Below, one piece after another: positions 17,369 through 26,163 of a stretch of 64,000 nt of DNA; position 1 is the stretch's first letter; every line of letters starts with the position of its first letter. The stretch covers positions 29,149 through 93,148 of the forward strand of contig JAKOWB010000130.1 in NCBI GenBank assembly GCA_029781795.1. Reading direction: 5' to 3'. The notes below the pieces were generated by a model. It did not search any database. It saw only the letters and a program-made list of their open reading frames with translations, and was not told the origin of the DNA. The position numbers and the translations under genes are program-made. The DNA is from Pseudomonadota bacterium (lineage in GTDB: Bacteria > Pseudomonadota > Alphaproteobacteria > Kiloniellales > JACOMY01).

Positions 17369-18769
17369 TCAGTAGGCGTTGCGGTTGACGAAGCCCACCA
17401 GCAGGGTCAGGAACAGGATCTTCAGGTCAAAGAACACCGACCAGTTGTCAATGTAGTAGAGATCGAACTGTACCCGGCGGCGCATCTTGTCCGGCGTATC
17501 GGTCTCGCCTCTGAGCCCGTTGACCTGCGCCCAGCCAGTCATGCCCGGCTTGACGCGCTGACGCGCCAGGTAGTCGTCGATCAGGCCGGCGTAGAAGCGA
17601 TCGTGCGCAAGGGCATGGGGCCTCGGCCCGACCAGGGACATCTCGCCTCGCAGCACGTTGAAAAGCTGCGGCAGCTCGTCCAGGCTCGTGGCGCGCAGCA
17701 GGGCCCCGAGGCGCGTCACGCGCGGATCGTTGCGCCGTGCCTGCGGCACCTCTGCCTCGCCGTCCGCCCGGTGGGCCATGGTGCGGAACTTCAGCATCTC
17801 GAAGGTGCCGCTGCCGAAGCCCGCGCGCTGCTGGCGGAACAGGACCGGCCCGCGGCTGTCGAGCTTGATCGCCAACGCGATCAACAGCATCGGCAGCAGG
17901 CTGAGGGTCAGCAGCAGCGTGGCCAGGACCCGATCCTCCACCGACTTCAGGCAGCGTTCCCAGGTGGTCATGGGCCGGCGCCAGATGTCGAGCATGGGCA
18001 GGCCGCCGAGTTCGCTGACGCCGCGGGCGGGCAGCTCCAGCGCCGGCAGTTCCAGCGCATAGCGGACCGAGATGGGCAGGCGACGCAGCGCCAGAGTGAG
18101 GCGCTGCAGCTCGGCGGACTGGTCCATGCCCGGTGCGACGATGAGCTCCTCGATGCCCTCGCTCGCCACGAGCTGCGGCAGGGCGTCGACGTCGCACAAG
18201 AGTCGCCCGGAGAAGCCCTGGTCGGCGCGTCCGACATGGCCGAGCACCGTCAGGTACCCCCCTTCGCGCTCCTCGAGCTGAGCGGCGAGCTGACGCGCGC
18301 GCACGCCGGTGCCGACGATGGCGACCCGCTGCCGGGCGCCGCCGGTTTCTCGCCAACGCGCCACCACGCCCGCCACAAGCAGCCGCAGCAGGAGCAGGCC
18401 AAAGGCACCGAACAGCAGCCAGAGCAGGAACCAGACGCGGGAATACTGGTCGCTGCTCTTCACCAGGACCGAAATCAGCGCCAGCACCGCCATGGCACCG
18501 CCCCAGGCGCCGAGAGTCCGGGCAAAGCGGCGCAGCGGACGGCGCAGGCGATCGACCCGGTAGACGCCTGCCATGCTGAGGGCATTCACCGTGAGCAGCG
18601 CACCGACGACAAGCGCCGCCCAATAGAACGAGGGCGGCGAGTAGGCGCCAAGCCAGACACGGAACGCGGCATAGCCGGCCAGACCGGCGACCAGCAGATC
18701 CCCGACCCGAAGAAGACCGGCGACAAGCGCTTCTTTGTCGGTCGCCTGAGGCATGACTACTTGAGCCAT
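17369..18769 (-). CDS. undecaprenyl-phosphate sugar phosphotransferase (WcaJ-like)
   Basis: Starts repeat-unit synthesis by moving a sugar-1-phosphate (usually glucose-1-P or galactose-1-P) from a UDP-sugar to undecaprenyl phosphate. The 466-aa protein has four N-terminal helices, a CoA-binding-like domain ('RVAIVGTGVRARQLAAQLEE') and a fifth helix. The catalytic domain carries 'FRQQRAGFGSGTFEMLKFRT', 'SLDELPQLFNVLRGEMSLVG', 'PRPHA' and 'RVKPGMTGWAQVNGLRGETD'. These are the polyprenyl glycosylphosphotransferase signatures. Length matches WcaJ (464 aa). No clear ribosome site precedes ATG 18769. A striking inverted repeat lies 25 nt upstream. Confidence 0.93.
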   Translation of the reverse strand: MAQVVMPQATDKEALVAGLLRVGDLLVAGLAGYAAFRVWLGAYSPPSFYWAALVVGALLTVNALSMAGVYRVDRLRRPLRRFARTLGAWGGAMAVLALISVLVKSSDQYSRVWFLLWLLFGAFGLLLLRLLVAGVVARWRETGGARQRVAIVGTGVRARQLAAQLEEREGGYLTVLGHVGRADQGFSGRLLCDVDALPQLVASEGIEELIVAPGMDQSAELQRLTLALRRLPISVRYALELPALELPARGVSELGGLPMLDIWRRPMTTWERCLKSVEDRVLATLLLTLSLLPMLLIALAIKLDSRGPVLFRQQRAGFGSGTFEMLKFRTMAHRADGEAEVPQARRNDPRVTRLGALLRATSLDELPQLFNVLRGEMSLVGPRPHALAHDRFYAGLIDDYLARQRVKPGMTGWAQVNGLRGETDTPDKMRRRVQFDLYYIDNWSVFFDLKILFLTLLVGFVNRNAY

Positions 18770-18794
18770 AAGTTATTGATACTAAAGTCGTCCG

Positions 18795-18856
18795 CGCCTG
18801 AGCAATAGAGCTTCGACAATTACATACTATAGTATGTGCTCTATTGCTCTCAGGCG
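18795..18856. promoter_or_regulatory. compound inverted repeat in divergent promoter region
   Basis: Outer arms at 18795-18811 and 18838-18856 (CGCCTGAGCAATAGAGC against its complement with a 2-nt insertion) enclose a perfect 16-nt palindrome ACATACTATAGTATGT (18822-18837). The whole structure is AT-rich for this genome and sits between the WcaJ-like start (18769) and the phosphatase start (18899). The palindrome holds a TATAGT hexamer on both strands. It could be an operator, a bidirectional hairpin insulator or a small mobile-element scar. Confidence 0.65.
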
Positions 18857-18898
18857 AACGGCTGGCGTCCGCGCCAGCCGATGCCGTAGCGTGCAGCC

Positions 18899-19660
18899 AT
18901 GCTTTTGAAGCGATTCTTTCACCGCCGTGTCCCCCCTGCCGGTGTCCCCTCGACGCCGCCGAGCACACGAGTATATGCCATCGGCGATGTCCATGGCTGC
19001 CTCGCGCAGCTGGAGGCGCTGCACCGCGCCATTGTGGCGGATGCGGAGGGGGCACCGGACCGCCGGCTGCTGGTCTACCTCGGCGACTACGTCGACCGCG
19101 GCGCCGATTCCCGCCGCGTGATCGAGTGCCTGCTGCAGCCCCCTCCGGCCGGATTCGAGCGGGTGCTGATCAAGGGCAACCATGAGGACTTCATGCTGCA
19201 GGTTCTGGGGGACAAGAGCGTCTTCCTGCCCTGGCTGATGAACGGCGGCGACGCCACCTGCCGCTCCTATGGCCTGGAGCCGACGGCGCCACCCGACGGG
19301 TGCGACGATCTGCTGGGCTGGCTGCAGCGGGCCCTGGCAGAGGCGCTGCCTTCGTCGCACCGCGCGTTTCTCGACTCGCTGCTGCTGCACCACGTCGAGG
19401 GCGACTACTACTTCTGCCATGCCGGCATTCGTCCGGGGGTCGCGCTGGAAGCGCAGACGGCGGAGGACTTGATGTGGATCCGCGATCCCTTCCTTGCGTC
19501 GCGCAACAACCATGGGAAAGTGGTGGTGCATGGCCACACGCCGGTGGCCGACCCTGAGAAGCGCCCCAACCGCATCGGCATCGACACCGGCGCCTGCTAC
19601 GGGGGGAGGCTCACTGCCCTGGTGCTCGATGGCCATGAGCAGCGCTTCCTCCAGGTCTGA
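18899..19660 (+). CDS. PPP-family metallophosphatase
   Basis: Serine/threonine-type phosphoprotein phosphatase fold, 253 aa. All PPP metal motifs are visible: GDxHG as 'AIGDVHGCLAQL' (about 27-38), GDxVDRG as 'LGDYVDRGADSRR', GNHE as 'IKGNHEDFM' and the late 'VVHGHTP'. No signal peptide is evident, so it is cytoplasmic. It lies in the EPS locus directly after the compound inverted repeat and overlaps the following gene by about 30 nt. It could act on a phosphorylated EPS protein such as the tyrosine kinase (inference), or on a nucleotide. Confidence 0.88.
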   Translation: MLLKRFFHRRVPPAGVPSTPPSTRVYAIGDVHGCLAQLEALHRAIVADAEGAPDRRLLVYLGDYVDRGADSRRVIECLLQPPPAGFERVLIKGNHEDFMLQVLGDKSVFLPWLMNGGDATCRSYGLEPTAPPDGCDDLLGWLQRALAEALPSSHRAFLDSLLLHHVEGDYYFCHAGIRPGVALEAQTAEDLMWIRDPFLASRNNHGKVVVHGHTPVADPEKRPNRIGIDTGACYGGRLTALVLDGHEQRFLQV

Positions 19661-20705
19661 GCCCCGCCTGCTCGACGCAGCGACCGGCGCCGCCGGCTGG
19701 CGCCTGATCCTGGCGCCCGAGTTGCCGCCTGAAGCGCCCCCCGAGCGCCTGGCGGTCTTCGCCGGCAGGCTGGCGCGCCTGGTCGGCCCGGCCCAGGCCG
19801 CCGCGGCCTTGGCGCCGGCAAGCGCTGCCTGGAAGTTGGCCCTCCTGCCGGCGGCTCAGATCGTGCAGGCGCGACTGCTGTCGAAGCGGGCGCGCTTCCA
19901 TCAGCTTGCCGCGCTGCGCCTGCTGGCGGACGCCGGCATCGGCGGCGTCGTCATCAAGGGTTTCGACTTCGCCCACCGCCTCTATGACGACCCGCTTGAC
20001 CGGATCGGCGAGGATCTGGATCTGCTGCTGCGGCCGGCTGACCTGGCGCCCGCGGTACGGCGCCTGGAGGCCGCGGGCTGGCGCTTTGGCCAGCAGAAGC
20101 TGCCGCCCTGGGGTTCGATCGCGCGCGCCAGCATCAGGCCACTGCGCTCGCCCGATGGCGCCACCATGATCGACCTGCACCTGGCGGCGGACGAATGGCC
20201 CCTGCCCCGCGCGCTGCCGACCGAGTATCTGTTCGACACCGCCGAGCGCTTCGCTTGCGAGGAGCTGACGCTGCTCGCGCCAAGGCCGGAGGACTCGCTG
20301 CTGCTGCTGGTCAGCAACCTCGGCAAGGACAAGTTCGGCCCCTTCGGCATCCGCAAGCTAGTCGACGCGGCCCTGCTGCTGCGCCGCCGCAAGATCGGGC
20401 CAGATGCGGTCGCGGCACGCGCCTGCGCGGCCCGGCTGGACCGCCCTCTGCGTACGCTCTGTGGGCTGCTGCGCCGCCTTGGCCTCGGGCTGGAAGCCTG
20501 GCCCGGAGAGCCACGCTGCGAGGCCTTCTCGACCCTCCTCGCCGAGGTCCAGGGACTGAGTCAGGAACCACCGACGGGGCTGTCCCTGGTCCGGCGGGAG
20601 GTAGCGCTCTGCGCCGACTGGCGGGTGGCCGCCGGTCGCAATCTGCGCCGATTCGCCGGCCTGCTCCGCCTGAAGCGGCAGGACGCGGTGAGCGGATTCT
20701 CGTGA
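19629..20705 (+). CDS. nucleotidyltransferase-fold protein (NTP_transf_5 type)
   Basis: A 358-aa protein resembling the uncharacterised nucleotidyltransferase family found in EPS and exosortase-type loci. The key region is 'IKGFDFAHRLYDDP', 'DRIGEDLDLLLRPADLAPAV' and 'TMIDLHLAADEWPLPRALPT'. The D-L-D pair is the likely metal site, with a third acidic residue in 'IDLHL'. A helical C-terminal half follows. Substrate unknown. Start is ambiguous: ATG 19629 or 19635, both inside the end of the phosphatase gene, implying translational coupling. A terminator-like hairpin lies about 100 nt after it. Confidence 0.75.
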   Translation: MAMSSASSRSEPRLLDAATGAAGWRLILAPELPPEAPPERLAVFAGRLARLVGPAQAAAALAPASAAWKLALLPAAQIVQARLLSKRARFHQLAALRLLADAGIGGVVIKGFDFAHRLYDDPLDRIGEDLDLLLRPADLAPAVRRLEAAGWRFGQQKLPPWGSIARASIRPLRSPDGATMIDLHLAADEWPLPRALPTEYLFDTAERFACEELTLLAPRPEDSLLLLVSNLGKDKFGPFGIRKLVDAALLLRRRKIGPDAVAARACAARLDRPLRTLCGLLRRLGLGLEAWPGEPRCEAFSTLLAEVQGLSQEPPTGLSLVRREVALCADWRVAAGRNLRRFAGLLRLKRQDAVSGFS

Positions 20706-20808
20706 AGGCCAGGTCGCGATAGGCGGCTTTCTGCCAGCGTCGGTCCTTGAAACTGAAGCTGCTTCATGAGCGCGGATGCCCGACGCGAACTAGGTCGCCA
20801 CTTAGTAA

Positions 20809-20840
20809 CCGCCCGCCCATGCTTGGTAAGCAACGGGCGG
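20809..20840 (+). terminator. hairpin after the nucleotidyltransferase-like gene
   Basis: CCGCCCG (20809-20815) pairs with CGGGCGG (20834-20840), with an inner GCTT-ggt-AAGC stem. It is followed by a pyrimidine-rich ctctctttcg stretch, so it plausibly terminates the phosphatase/nucleotidyltransferase transcript. It lies in a 312-nt gap (20706-21017) that otherwise holds only the promoter of the next gene. Confidence 0.5.
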
Positions 20841-20945
20841 CCGCTCTCTTTCGTCTAGCTAGGCCCAGTCGTAGCGAGATATGTCCTCACACGACTTTCC
20901 ACTAAGAGAAGCGCAAGTCGCTCGAACCCGAGCGCACGGCAAAGA

Positions 20946-20972
20946 TTGCGTCGCGAGGGTTTGCGCTATAGT
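20946..20972 (+). promoter_or_regulatory. candidate promoter of the UDP-xylose synthase gene
   Basis: TTGCGT (20946-20951) and TATAGT (20967-20972) with a 15-nt spacer, somewhat short for sigma70. The predicted start, about 40 nt before ATG 21018, gives a normal leader length. Confidence 0.35.
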
Positions 20973-21017
20973 CGTTGCGACCTTGGCATCGGCCGGCCGT
21001 TAGGGTTCGGGGGTTTC

Positions 21018-21983
21018 ATGCAGCGTCGTCGGATTCTGGTCACTGGAGGCGCGGGCTTTCTCGGGTCGCACCTGTGCGAGCGGCTGGTGGCGCGTGGCGA
21101 CGACGTGCTCTGCGTCGACAATTTCTACACCGGCACCAAGGACAACATCGCCCACCTGCTGGGCACGCCGCGGTTCGAGCTGATCCGCCATGACGTGACC
21201 TTTCCGCTCTATGTGGAGGTCGACGAGATCTACAACCTCGCCTGCCCGGCTTCGCCGATCCACTACCAGTACGACCCGGTGCAGACCACCAAGACCTCGG
21301 TGCATGGCGCCATCAACATGCTGGGCCTCGCCAAGCGCACCGGCGCCAGGATCCTGCAGGCCTCGACCAGCGAGGTCTATGGCGATCCTACGGTGCATCC
21401 GCAGACCGAGGACTATCGCGGCAACGTCAATCCGATCGGGCCGCGCGCCTGCTACGACGAGGGCAAGCGCTGCGCGGAAACCTTGTTCTTCGACTACTAC
21501 CGCCAGCACCAGGTGCGCATCCGTGTCGCGCGCATCTTCAACACCTATGGCCCGCGCATGCATCCGAACGATGGCCGGGTGGTATCCAACTTCATCGTGC
21601 AGGCACTCTCCGGCAAGCCGATCACGATCTATGGCGACGGCCGGCAGACGCGATCCTTCTGCTATGTCGACGACCTTGTCGACGGCCTGATCCGCCTGAT
21701 GGACGCCGACGACGCGGTGACCGGGCCGCTCAACCTGGGCAATCCGGGCGAATTCACCATCCGCGAACTGGCCGAGAAGGTGCTCGCCATGGTCGGCTCG
21801 ACGTCCGGCATGGTGCAGTTGCCGCTGCCCGAGGACGATCCGCTGCAGCGCCGGCCCGACATCGGCAAGGCGGAGAAGCTGCTGGGCTGGGGGCCGACCG
21901 TCCCGCTGGACCAGGGACTGGCGCGCACGATCGACTACTTCCGCACGCTGAAGTCCCAGCCCGCCATTGGCGCCGGCGGCTGA
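21018..21983 (+). CDS. UDP-glucuronate decarboxylase (UDP-xylose synthase)
   Basis: Converts UDP-glucuronate to UDP-xylose, a donor for EPS side groups. The 321-aa short-chain dehydrogenase has the NAD site '[20 protein letters not shown]', the UXS-type '[11 protein letters not shown]' with catalytic Thr/Ser and Glu near residues 117-120, and Tyr146/Lys150 in 'CYDEGKR'. '[20 protein letters not shown]' is also typical of UXS. Length fits bacterial UXS. ATG 21018 begins the Rossmann fold and has a G-rich ribosome site. A UDP-glucose dehydrogenase, needed to supply UDP-glucuronate, is not in the window. Confidence 0.93.
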   Translation: MQRRRILVTGGAGFLGSHLCERLVARGDDVLCVDNFYTGTKDNIAHLLGTPRFELIRHDVTFPLYVEVDEIYNLACPASPIHYQYDPVQTTKTSVHGAINMLGLAKRTGARILQASTSEVYGDPTVHPQTEDYRGNVNPIGPRACYDEGKRCAETLFFDYYRQHQVRIRVARIFNTYGPRMHPNDGRVVSNFIVQALSGKPITIYGDGRQTRSFCYVDDLVDGLIRLMDADDAVTGPLNLGNPGEFTIRELAEKVLAMVGSTSGMVQLPLPEDDPLQRRPDIGKAEKLLGWGPTVPLDQGLARTIDYFRTLKSQPAIGAGG

Positions 21984-21998
21984 CGGCGGGCAGGCGTG

Positions 21999-22709
21999 AT
22001 GCTGCCCCGCGTTCATCGTTTCGCCGGGCACAGTTTCCTTGCCCGGGGACTGGGACCCGGCGCCCTGGTCCTCGACGGCGGTGCCAACCTCGGTGCCTTC
22101 GCCGCGCCGCTGGCCGAGCGCTTCTCCGCCCGTGTGGTCTGCATCGAGCCGGTTCCCGCCCTGGCCGACGAACTCAGCGCCGCCGGCCTGGACGTGCGTC
22201 GCCTGGCTCTGGCGCCCTCTCCGGGCAGGGTCCGGCTGAAGCTCTACAGCGGTACCTGTGCCAGCCTCGATGCCGGGGCCCGTGGCGATCAGGTTGGCGA
22301 GATCGAGGTCGAGGCGGTGACCCTGGAGGGACTGCTCGCGACCTGCCCGGGCGAAGTGGCGCTGCTCAAACTCGACATCGAAGGACCGGAATCCGCGCTG
22401 CTGCTCGCAACGCCGGCGGAGGCGCTGGCGCGCATCGGCCAGATCACGGTCGAGTTTCACGACTTCCTCGACCCGCGCCTCGCGCCAGACGTCGCGCGCG
22501 CGATCGAACGCCTGGAGGGCCTGGGCTTCGACGCCTTCCGCTTCAGCCGCGACAACTCCGACCTGCTGCTGGTCAACCGCGCGCGCCTGCCGCTCGGCGT
22601 TCTGTCGCGCATCTATCTGCGCTATCCCTATCGCCTGACGCGGGGTCTTTTGCGTCGGCTGTCACGCCGGCTGGGACTGGTCCGCGGCTGGCGCGAGCGG
22701 AACCACTAG
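21999..22709 (+). CDS. FkbM-family methyltransferase
   Basis: S-adenosylmethionine-dependent O-methyltransferase, 236 aa, probably modifying a sugar of the EPS. Motif I is 'VLDGGANLGAFAAPLAERFS', followed by 'VVCIEPVPALADEL' and the FkbM hallmark 'ALLKLDIEGPESALLLATP' (about residue 120), then 'ITVEFHDFLD'. ATG 21999 is chosen; a GTG one codon earlier is equivalent. It follows UDP-xylose synthase by 15 nt, in an operon, and overlaps the convergent Wzy-like gene by 4 nt. Confidence 0.85.
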   Translation: MLPRVHRFAGHSFLARGLGPGALVLDGGANLGAFAAPLAERFSARVVCIEPVPALADELSAAGLDVRRLALAPSPGRVRLKLYSGTCASLDAGARGDQVGEIEVEAVTLEGLLATCPGEVALLKLDIEGPESALLLATPAEALARIGQITVEFHDFLDPRLAPDVARAIERLEGLGFDAFRFSRDNSDLLLVNRARLPLGVLSRIYLRYPYRLTRGLLRRLSRRLGLVRGWRERNH

Positions 22710-24130
22710 GGCGGCAGCGTCCGGCGCGACGGCAGCGCGGCCGGGCGGGTGAGCCGCAGCAGGCTCTGCGATCCGCGTGGCGCGGCGACCAGCAGGTCCA
22801 GGGCCGCCAGGCGATAGAGCAGGCCGACATAGACCCAGAAGAAGACATTGGCCGGGTCGACATCGATGACCCAGGCCTTGAAGAAATAGACGAAGACGAT
22901 CAGGACGAAGCTGCCGAAAGCCGCGTGAGCGCGTCGCAGACGGGGCTCACGCACGCGCAGCGTGCCGACGATTCCGTGGTACAGCAGCCCGCCCATGATC
23001 AGCAGGAAGGGCACGAGGCCGAAGACGCCAAGCTCATAGACCGTCTTGGCAAACTGCACCTCGTAGCCGCCGAGCGACGCCTTCTCCGCGGCGGTCAGCC
23101 CCTCGGTCGCGAAGCGGCCGGCCACCGTGTTGGTGCCGGTACCCATGCCGAACGGCGCCTGCTCCAGCGCATAGGAGAACTGCACCCAGCTGAAGTTCTG
23201 CTCCTGGTAGAGGCCGGTGTGCTCGGCCACGCCCTCCGCCAGCTCATCGGTATCGAAGCCGGTTGCGTAGAGAAAGCTGACGCCGATCAGGCAAACCAGA
23301 ACGGCGCCGCCGAGCGCGCCGACACCGCGGCCGGAGATCAGCGCATAGACCAGCAGCAGCACCGGCGGGAAGACGAAGGCGGCCCGCATCCCCGATAGCG
23401 CGCCGGCGATCACCAACAGCACGATCAGGCAGCGCGCGAAGACGCGCCAGGCGCGCGACCAGTCGAGCGCCTGCAGCGCCAGCGAGGCCGACAGGAGGCA
23501 GAGGGTGTAGACGAAGTAGGAGGCGGAATTGCTGAAGGTCGAGGGAATGCGACGGATGACCCCGCCCATGGTGAACTGGGTGAAGTTCTGCGTGGCCCCG
23601 GCCGCGGCATCGCCATAGAAGTCGGTCAGCGCCTCGCGGTAGCCGATCACCTCCGACAGGCTCCACTGGTAGAGGCCGATGATGCAGGGGATCGGCGCCA
23701 CCAGGGCGATGGCGCGAAGCAGGCGCACGATATCCTCGGGCGTACGCAGGATGGCGGCGGTGACATAGGCCAGCGGAATGTAGAGCAGCCAAACCTTCAC
23801 GCCGATCAGCGCGAGGGCGACGTTGACGACGCCCGGGTTCAGGGTCTGCAGCAGCACGACAAGGCTGAGGAACAGGAGCGAAAGGGTCAGCCAGGGCGGC
23901 AGGACCGCCGGTGCCAGGAGTTGCGGGCGGAGCAGCAGAACCGCGACATAGAGCGGCAGCACAAAGAAGAGGTCCTTCGCCAGGAGGAAGATGGCCGACT
24001 GTTCCGACCAGAGGATGAGCGAGCCGGCGAAGGCGATGTAGATCAGCAGTCCCGCCAGCAGGTACTGCCACCGCAGCAGGAAGAGACCGAAGGAAGCGGC
24101 CCCCAGCAGGGCCAACAACAGGTCGAGCAT
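22706..24130 (-). CDS. O-antigen polymerase/ligase-like membrane protein 2
   Basis: Polytopic protein of 474 aa with about 12 helices, distal gene of the long minus-strand operon. Wzy-like features are 'SYALEQAPFGMGTGTNTVAG' followed by a periplasmic loop and 'GGYEVQFAKTVYELGVFGLV', corresponding to the catalytic loop of O-antigen polymerases. It has little visible similarity to the Wzy/WaaL-like protein at 15951, so one may polymerise and the other ligate. Being in the glycosyltransferase operon, this is the better candidate polymerase (inference). Confidence 0.8.
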   Translation of the reverse strand: MLDLLLALLGAASFGLFLLRWQYLLAGLLIYIAFAGSLILWSEQSAIFLLAKDLFFVLPLYVAVLLLRPQLLAPAVLPPWLTLSLLFLSLVVLLQTLNPGVVNVALALIGVKVWLLYIPLAYVTAAILRTPEDIVRLLRAIALVAPIPCIIGLYQWSLSEVIGYREALTDFYGDAAAGATQNFTQFTMGGVIRRIPSTFSNSASYFVYTLCLLSASLALQALDWSRAWRVFARCLIVLLVIAGALSGMRAAFVFPPVLLLVYALISGRGVGALGGAVLVCLIGVSFLYATGFDTDELAEGVAEHTGLYQEQNFSWVQFSYALEQAPFGMGTGTNTVAGRFATEGLTAAEKASLGGYEVQFAKTVYELGVFGLVPFLLIMGGLLYHGIVGTLRVREPRLRRAHAAFGSFVLIVFVYFFKAWVIDVDPANVFFWVYVGLLYRLAALDLLVAAPRGSQSLLRLTRPAALPSRRTLPP

Positions 24131-24178
24131 GGCGCGGATCCCCCAGCGCCACAGTCTAGCGGAGGCGAAGCGGCGCTC

Positions 24179-25429
24179 CTAGGCGGGGCCGATCAGCTCC
24201 GCGAGAATGCCGCCCAACCTGGCGCGATAGCGATCCCAAGTGAACTGCAGGGCACGCGCCCGTGCCGCCGCCGCCATCTCCTGGCGCAGCGGCGCGTCCG
24301 ACGCCAGCCGCTCCACGGCCTGGGCCAGGGCGATCGCGTCGCCGGCCGGCACGATCAGTCCCTGGCGGCCGGCTTCGACGACCGATCCGCTGTTCGGTGT
24401 CGTTACCACCGGCAGGCCGCAGGCGAGCGCCTCGTAGATCGCCAGCGCGGAGCCCTCATGCAACGAGGGATAGACAAAGAGGTCGGCGGCGGCGAAGACC
24501 GCCTGCACCTCGTGATAGGGCACCGCGGCACGATGCTCGAAGAGATCGGCATAGGGCGCCAGGGCATCAGGCGGCAGCGCCAGCGGCCCCACCAGCGTGG
24601 CCCGGCAAAGGCCAGGCGGCAAGCGGCGCATGGCCTCGAGCAGGTAGGCCAGGCCCTTGCGCGCCGCGAGCTGTCCGACGAAGAGCAACCGCACCGGACC
24701 GGACTGCGGCTCCCTTTTGACGGGCCGGAACCGCTCCACGTCGACGCCGAAGGGAAGGACGGAGATTCGCTCGGGCGGGACACCGAGCGCCGTCAGCGTG
24801 TCGCGCACATAGTCCGAGGGCGCCAGCAGGTGCCCGGCCGCCAGCGCCTCGCGCCGGCAGGTCTCGGTCAGAGCCGGGTCGCGCCAGCTCCAACCCGGCG
24901 GCATGAAGGCCGGATGCCGATCGGCCTCGGCGCGCAGGATCGCCTCGCCACTGACGCGATGGCCGATGACCTGGTTGAGGATGCCGACGACACCCGCCTG
25001 GCGCGCCGCCTCCAGCGTCCGCAGGGCCGCGGTGTCGTGGACGATCACCGCGGCGGGGCGCTCGCGCCGCACCAACCGCGCCAGCCGGCAGTCGGCCGCG
25101 CGATTGCGCGCGGCCAGCAGCGCCTCGGACACCCTGGCGGGCAGGCCCAGGCGGCCGGCCACCAGGCGCGCCGCCTCCCGCCACAGGGCTGCCGACACCC
25201 GCGCGGGATCGAGATCCGGATGGCGCCGCCGTTCGAGCTGCCGGCGCGCGCGGCGCCGCAGGGTTGCCGGCAGCAGCCCGAGCCAGGGGTCCCAGGCGCC
25301 GGGCCGGTAGTAGAGATCGGTGTGGAATCGACCGCCGTAGCCCAGCGCCTGCACCGCGGCGGCCAGGGCATAGGTGAAGTGCATGGCGCCAGGGTTGCCG
25401 ACTTCGACGACGGGCGGCCCGCGGTTCAT
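24179..25429 (-). CDS. glycosyltransferase family 4
   Basis: GT-B fold transferase, 416 aa, adding a sugar to the lipid-linked repeat unit at the cytoplasmic membrane face. The C-terminal domain carries 'RLLFVGQLAARKGLAYLLEA', 'FVYPSLHEGSALAIYEALAC' (E-x7-E type) and 'GLPVVTTPNSGSVVEAGRQG'. ATG 25429 is fixed by its 4-base overlap with the stop of the methyltransferase gene. The frame stays open upstream, but that sequence overlaps the methyltransferase and is low complexity. Sugar specificity cannot be read. Confidence 0.9.
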   Translation of the reverse strand: MNRGPPVVEVGNPGAMHFTYALAAAVQALGYGGRFHTDLYYRPGAWDPWLGLLPATLRRRARRQLERRRHPDLDPARVSAALWREAARLVAGRLGLPARVSEALLAARNRAADCRLARLVRRERPAAVIVHDTAALRTLEAARQAGVVGILNQVIGHRVSGEAILRAEADRHPAFMPPGWSWRDPALTETCRREALAAGHLLAPSDYVRDTLTALGVPPERISVLPFGVDVERFRPVKREPQSGPVRLLFVGQLAARKGLAYLLEAMRRLPPGLCRATLVGPLALPPDALAPYADLFEHRAAVPYHEVQAVFAAADLFVYPSLHEGSALAIYEALACGLPVVTTPNSGSVVEAGRQGLIVPAGDAIALAQAVERLASDAPLRQEMAAAARARALQFTWDRYRARLGGILAELIGPA

Positions 25430-26163
25430 GGCGGCTTGCGGGCGATCACCACCACGCTGCGGCCCAGGCGGTGCAGCAGCAGGGGATCCACCAGCCGGGA
25501 CAGCGGCACCACCACCTGGTTCCAGAAGCGGATCTGCCTCGCGTTGGGGGCCGCCCGGCGCAGCAGCAGGCGATTGCCCAGCGACAGCATGGCGCCGGCG
25601 GCATCGAGGTGGAAGGCCCGCTCGACCACCGCATGGCGGCCGATCATCTCGGCGAAGCCGCGCCGCGTGTAGCGGCGCATATGGCCAACCGCAGTGTCGA
25701 AAGGGCTGAAGAGCCAAGGATGGCCGGGCGAGAGGGCGATCAGGCGCCCGCCCGGCTCCAACCGCGCGACGGCGCGCGCGACCTCGTCCGAGTCATCCTC
25801 CAGATGCTCGAGCACGTCGACATAGAGCGCCGTGTCGAAGCGCTCGCCCGGCGGCAGGCTCGACAGCGTGCCGCGATGAATCTCCGGTTGCCCGGGGCCG
25901 AGGACGGCGAGACGCCGGGCAAGCTTGTCGGCCAGGTCCGGATCCGGCTCGACCGCCAGCCAGCGCTCAATGCCGCCATGCCACAGCGAAAGCGTGCTGG
26001 AGCCGATGCCCGCGCCAACCTCGAGCACGCGCCGTCCCAGGCTGCCACGCAATCGCGATGCCCAGTAGCGCCGCCAGGCATGGGCCTGCACAAAGAGATC
26101 GAGTTCCTGGCCCAGATAGTGGCGCGCGTCGGACACGACGGTACCCCGGTCAGGCGGCGTCAT
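25426..26163 (-). CDS. class I SAM-dependent methyltransferase
   Basis: Methyltransferase of 245 aa, likely acting on a sugar or lipid-linked intermediate. Motif I is 'RVLEVGAGIGSSTLSLWHGG', motif II 'WLAVEPDPDLADKLA', then 'FDTALYVDVLEHLEDDSDEV' and 'RLEPGGRLIALSPGHPWLFS'. ATG 26163 overlaps the end of the preceding GT2 gene by 14 nt; ATG 26196 (11 residues longer) is also possible and neither has a clear ribosome site. The C-terminus overlaps the GT4 start by 4 nt. Confidence 0.87.
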   Translation of the reverse strand: MTPPDRGTVVSDARHYLGQELDLFVQAHAWRRYWASRLRGSLGRRVLEVGAGIGSSTLSLWHGGIERWLAVEPDPDLADKLARRLAVLGPGQPEIHRGTLSSLPPGERFDTALYVDVLEHLEDDSDEVARAVARLEPGGRLIALSPGHPWLFSPFDTAVGHMRRYTRRGFAEMIGRHAVVERAFHLDAAGAMLSLGNRLLLRRAAPNARQIRFWNQVVVPLSRLVDPLLLHRLGRSVVVIARKPP

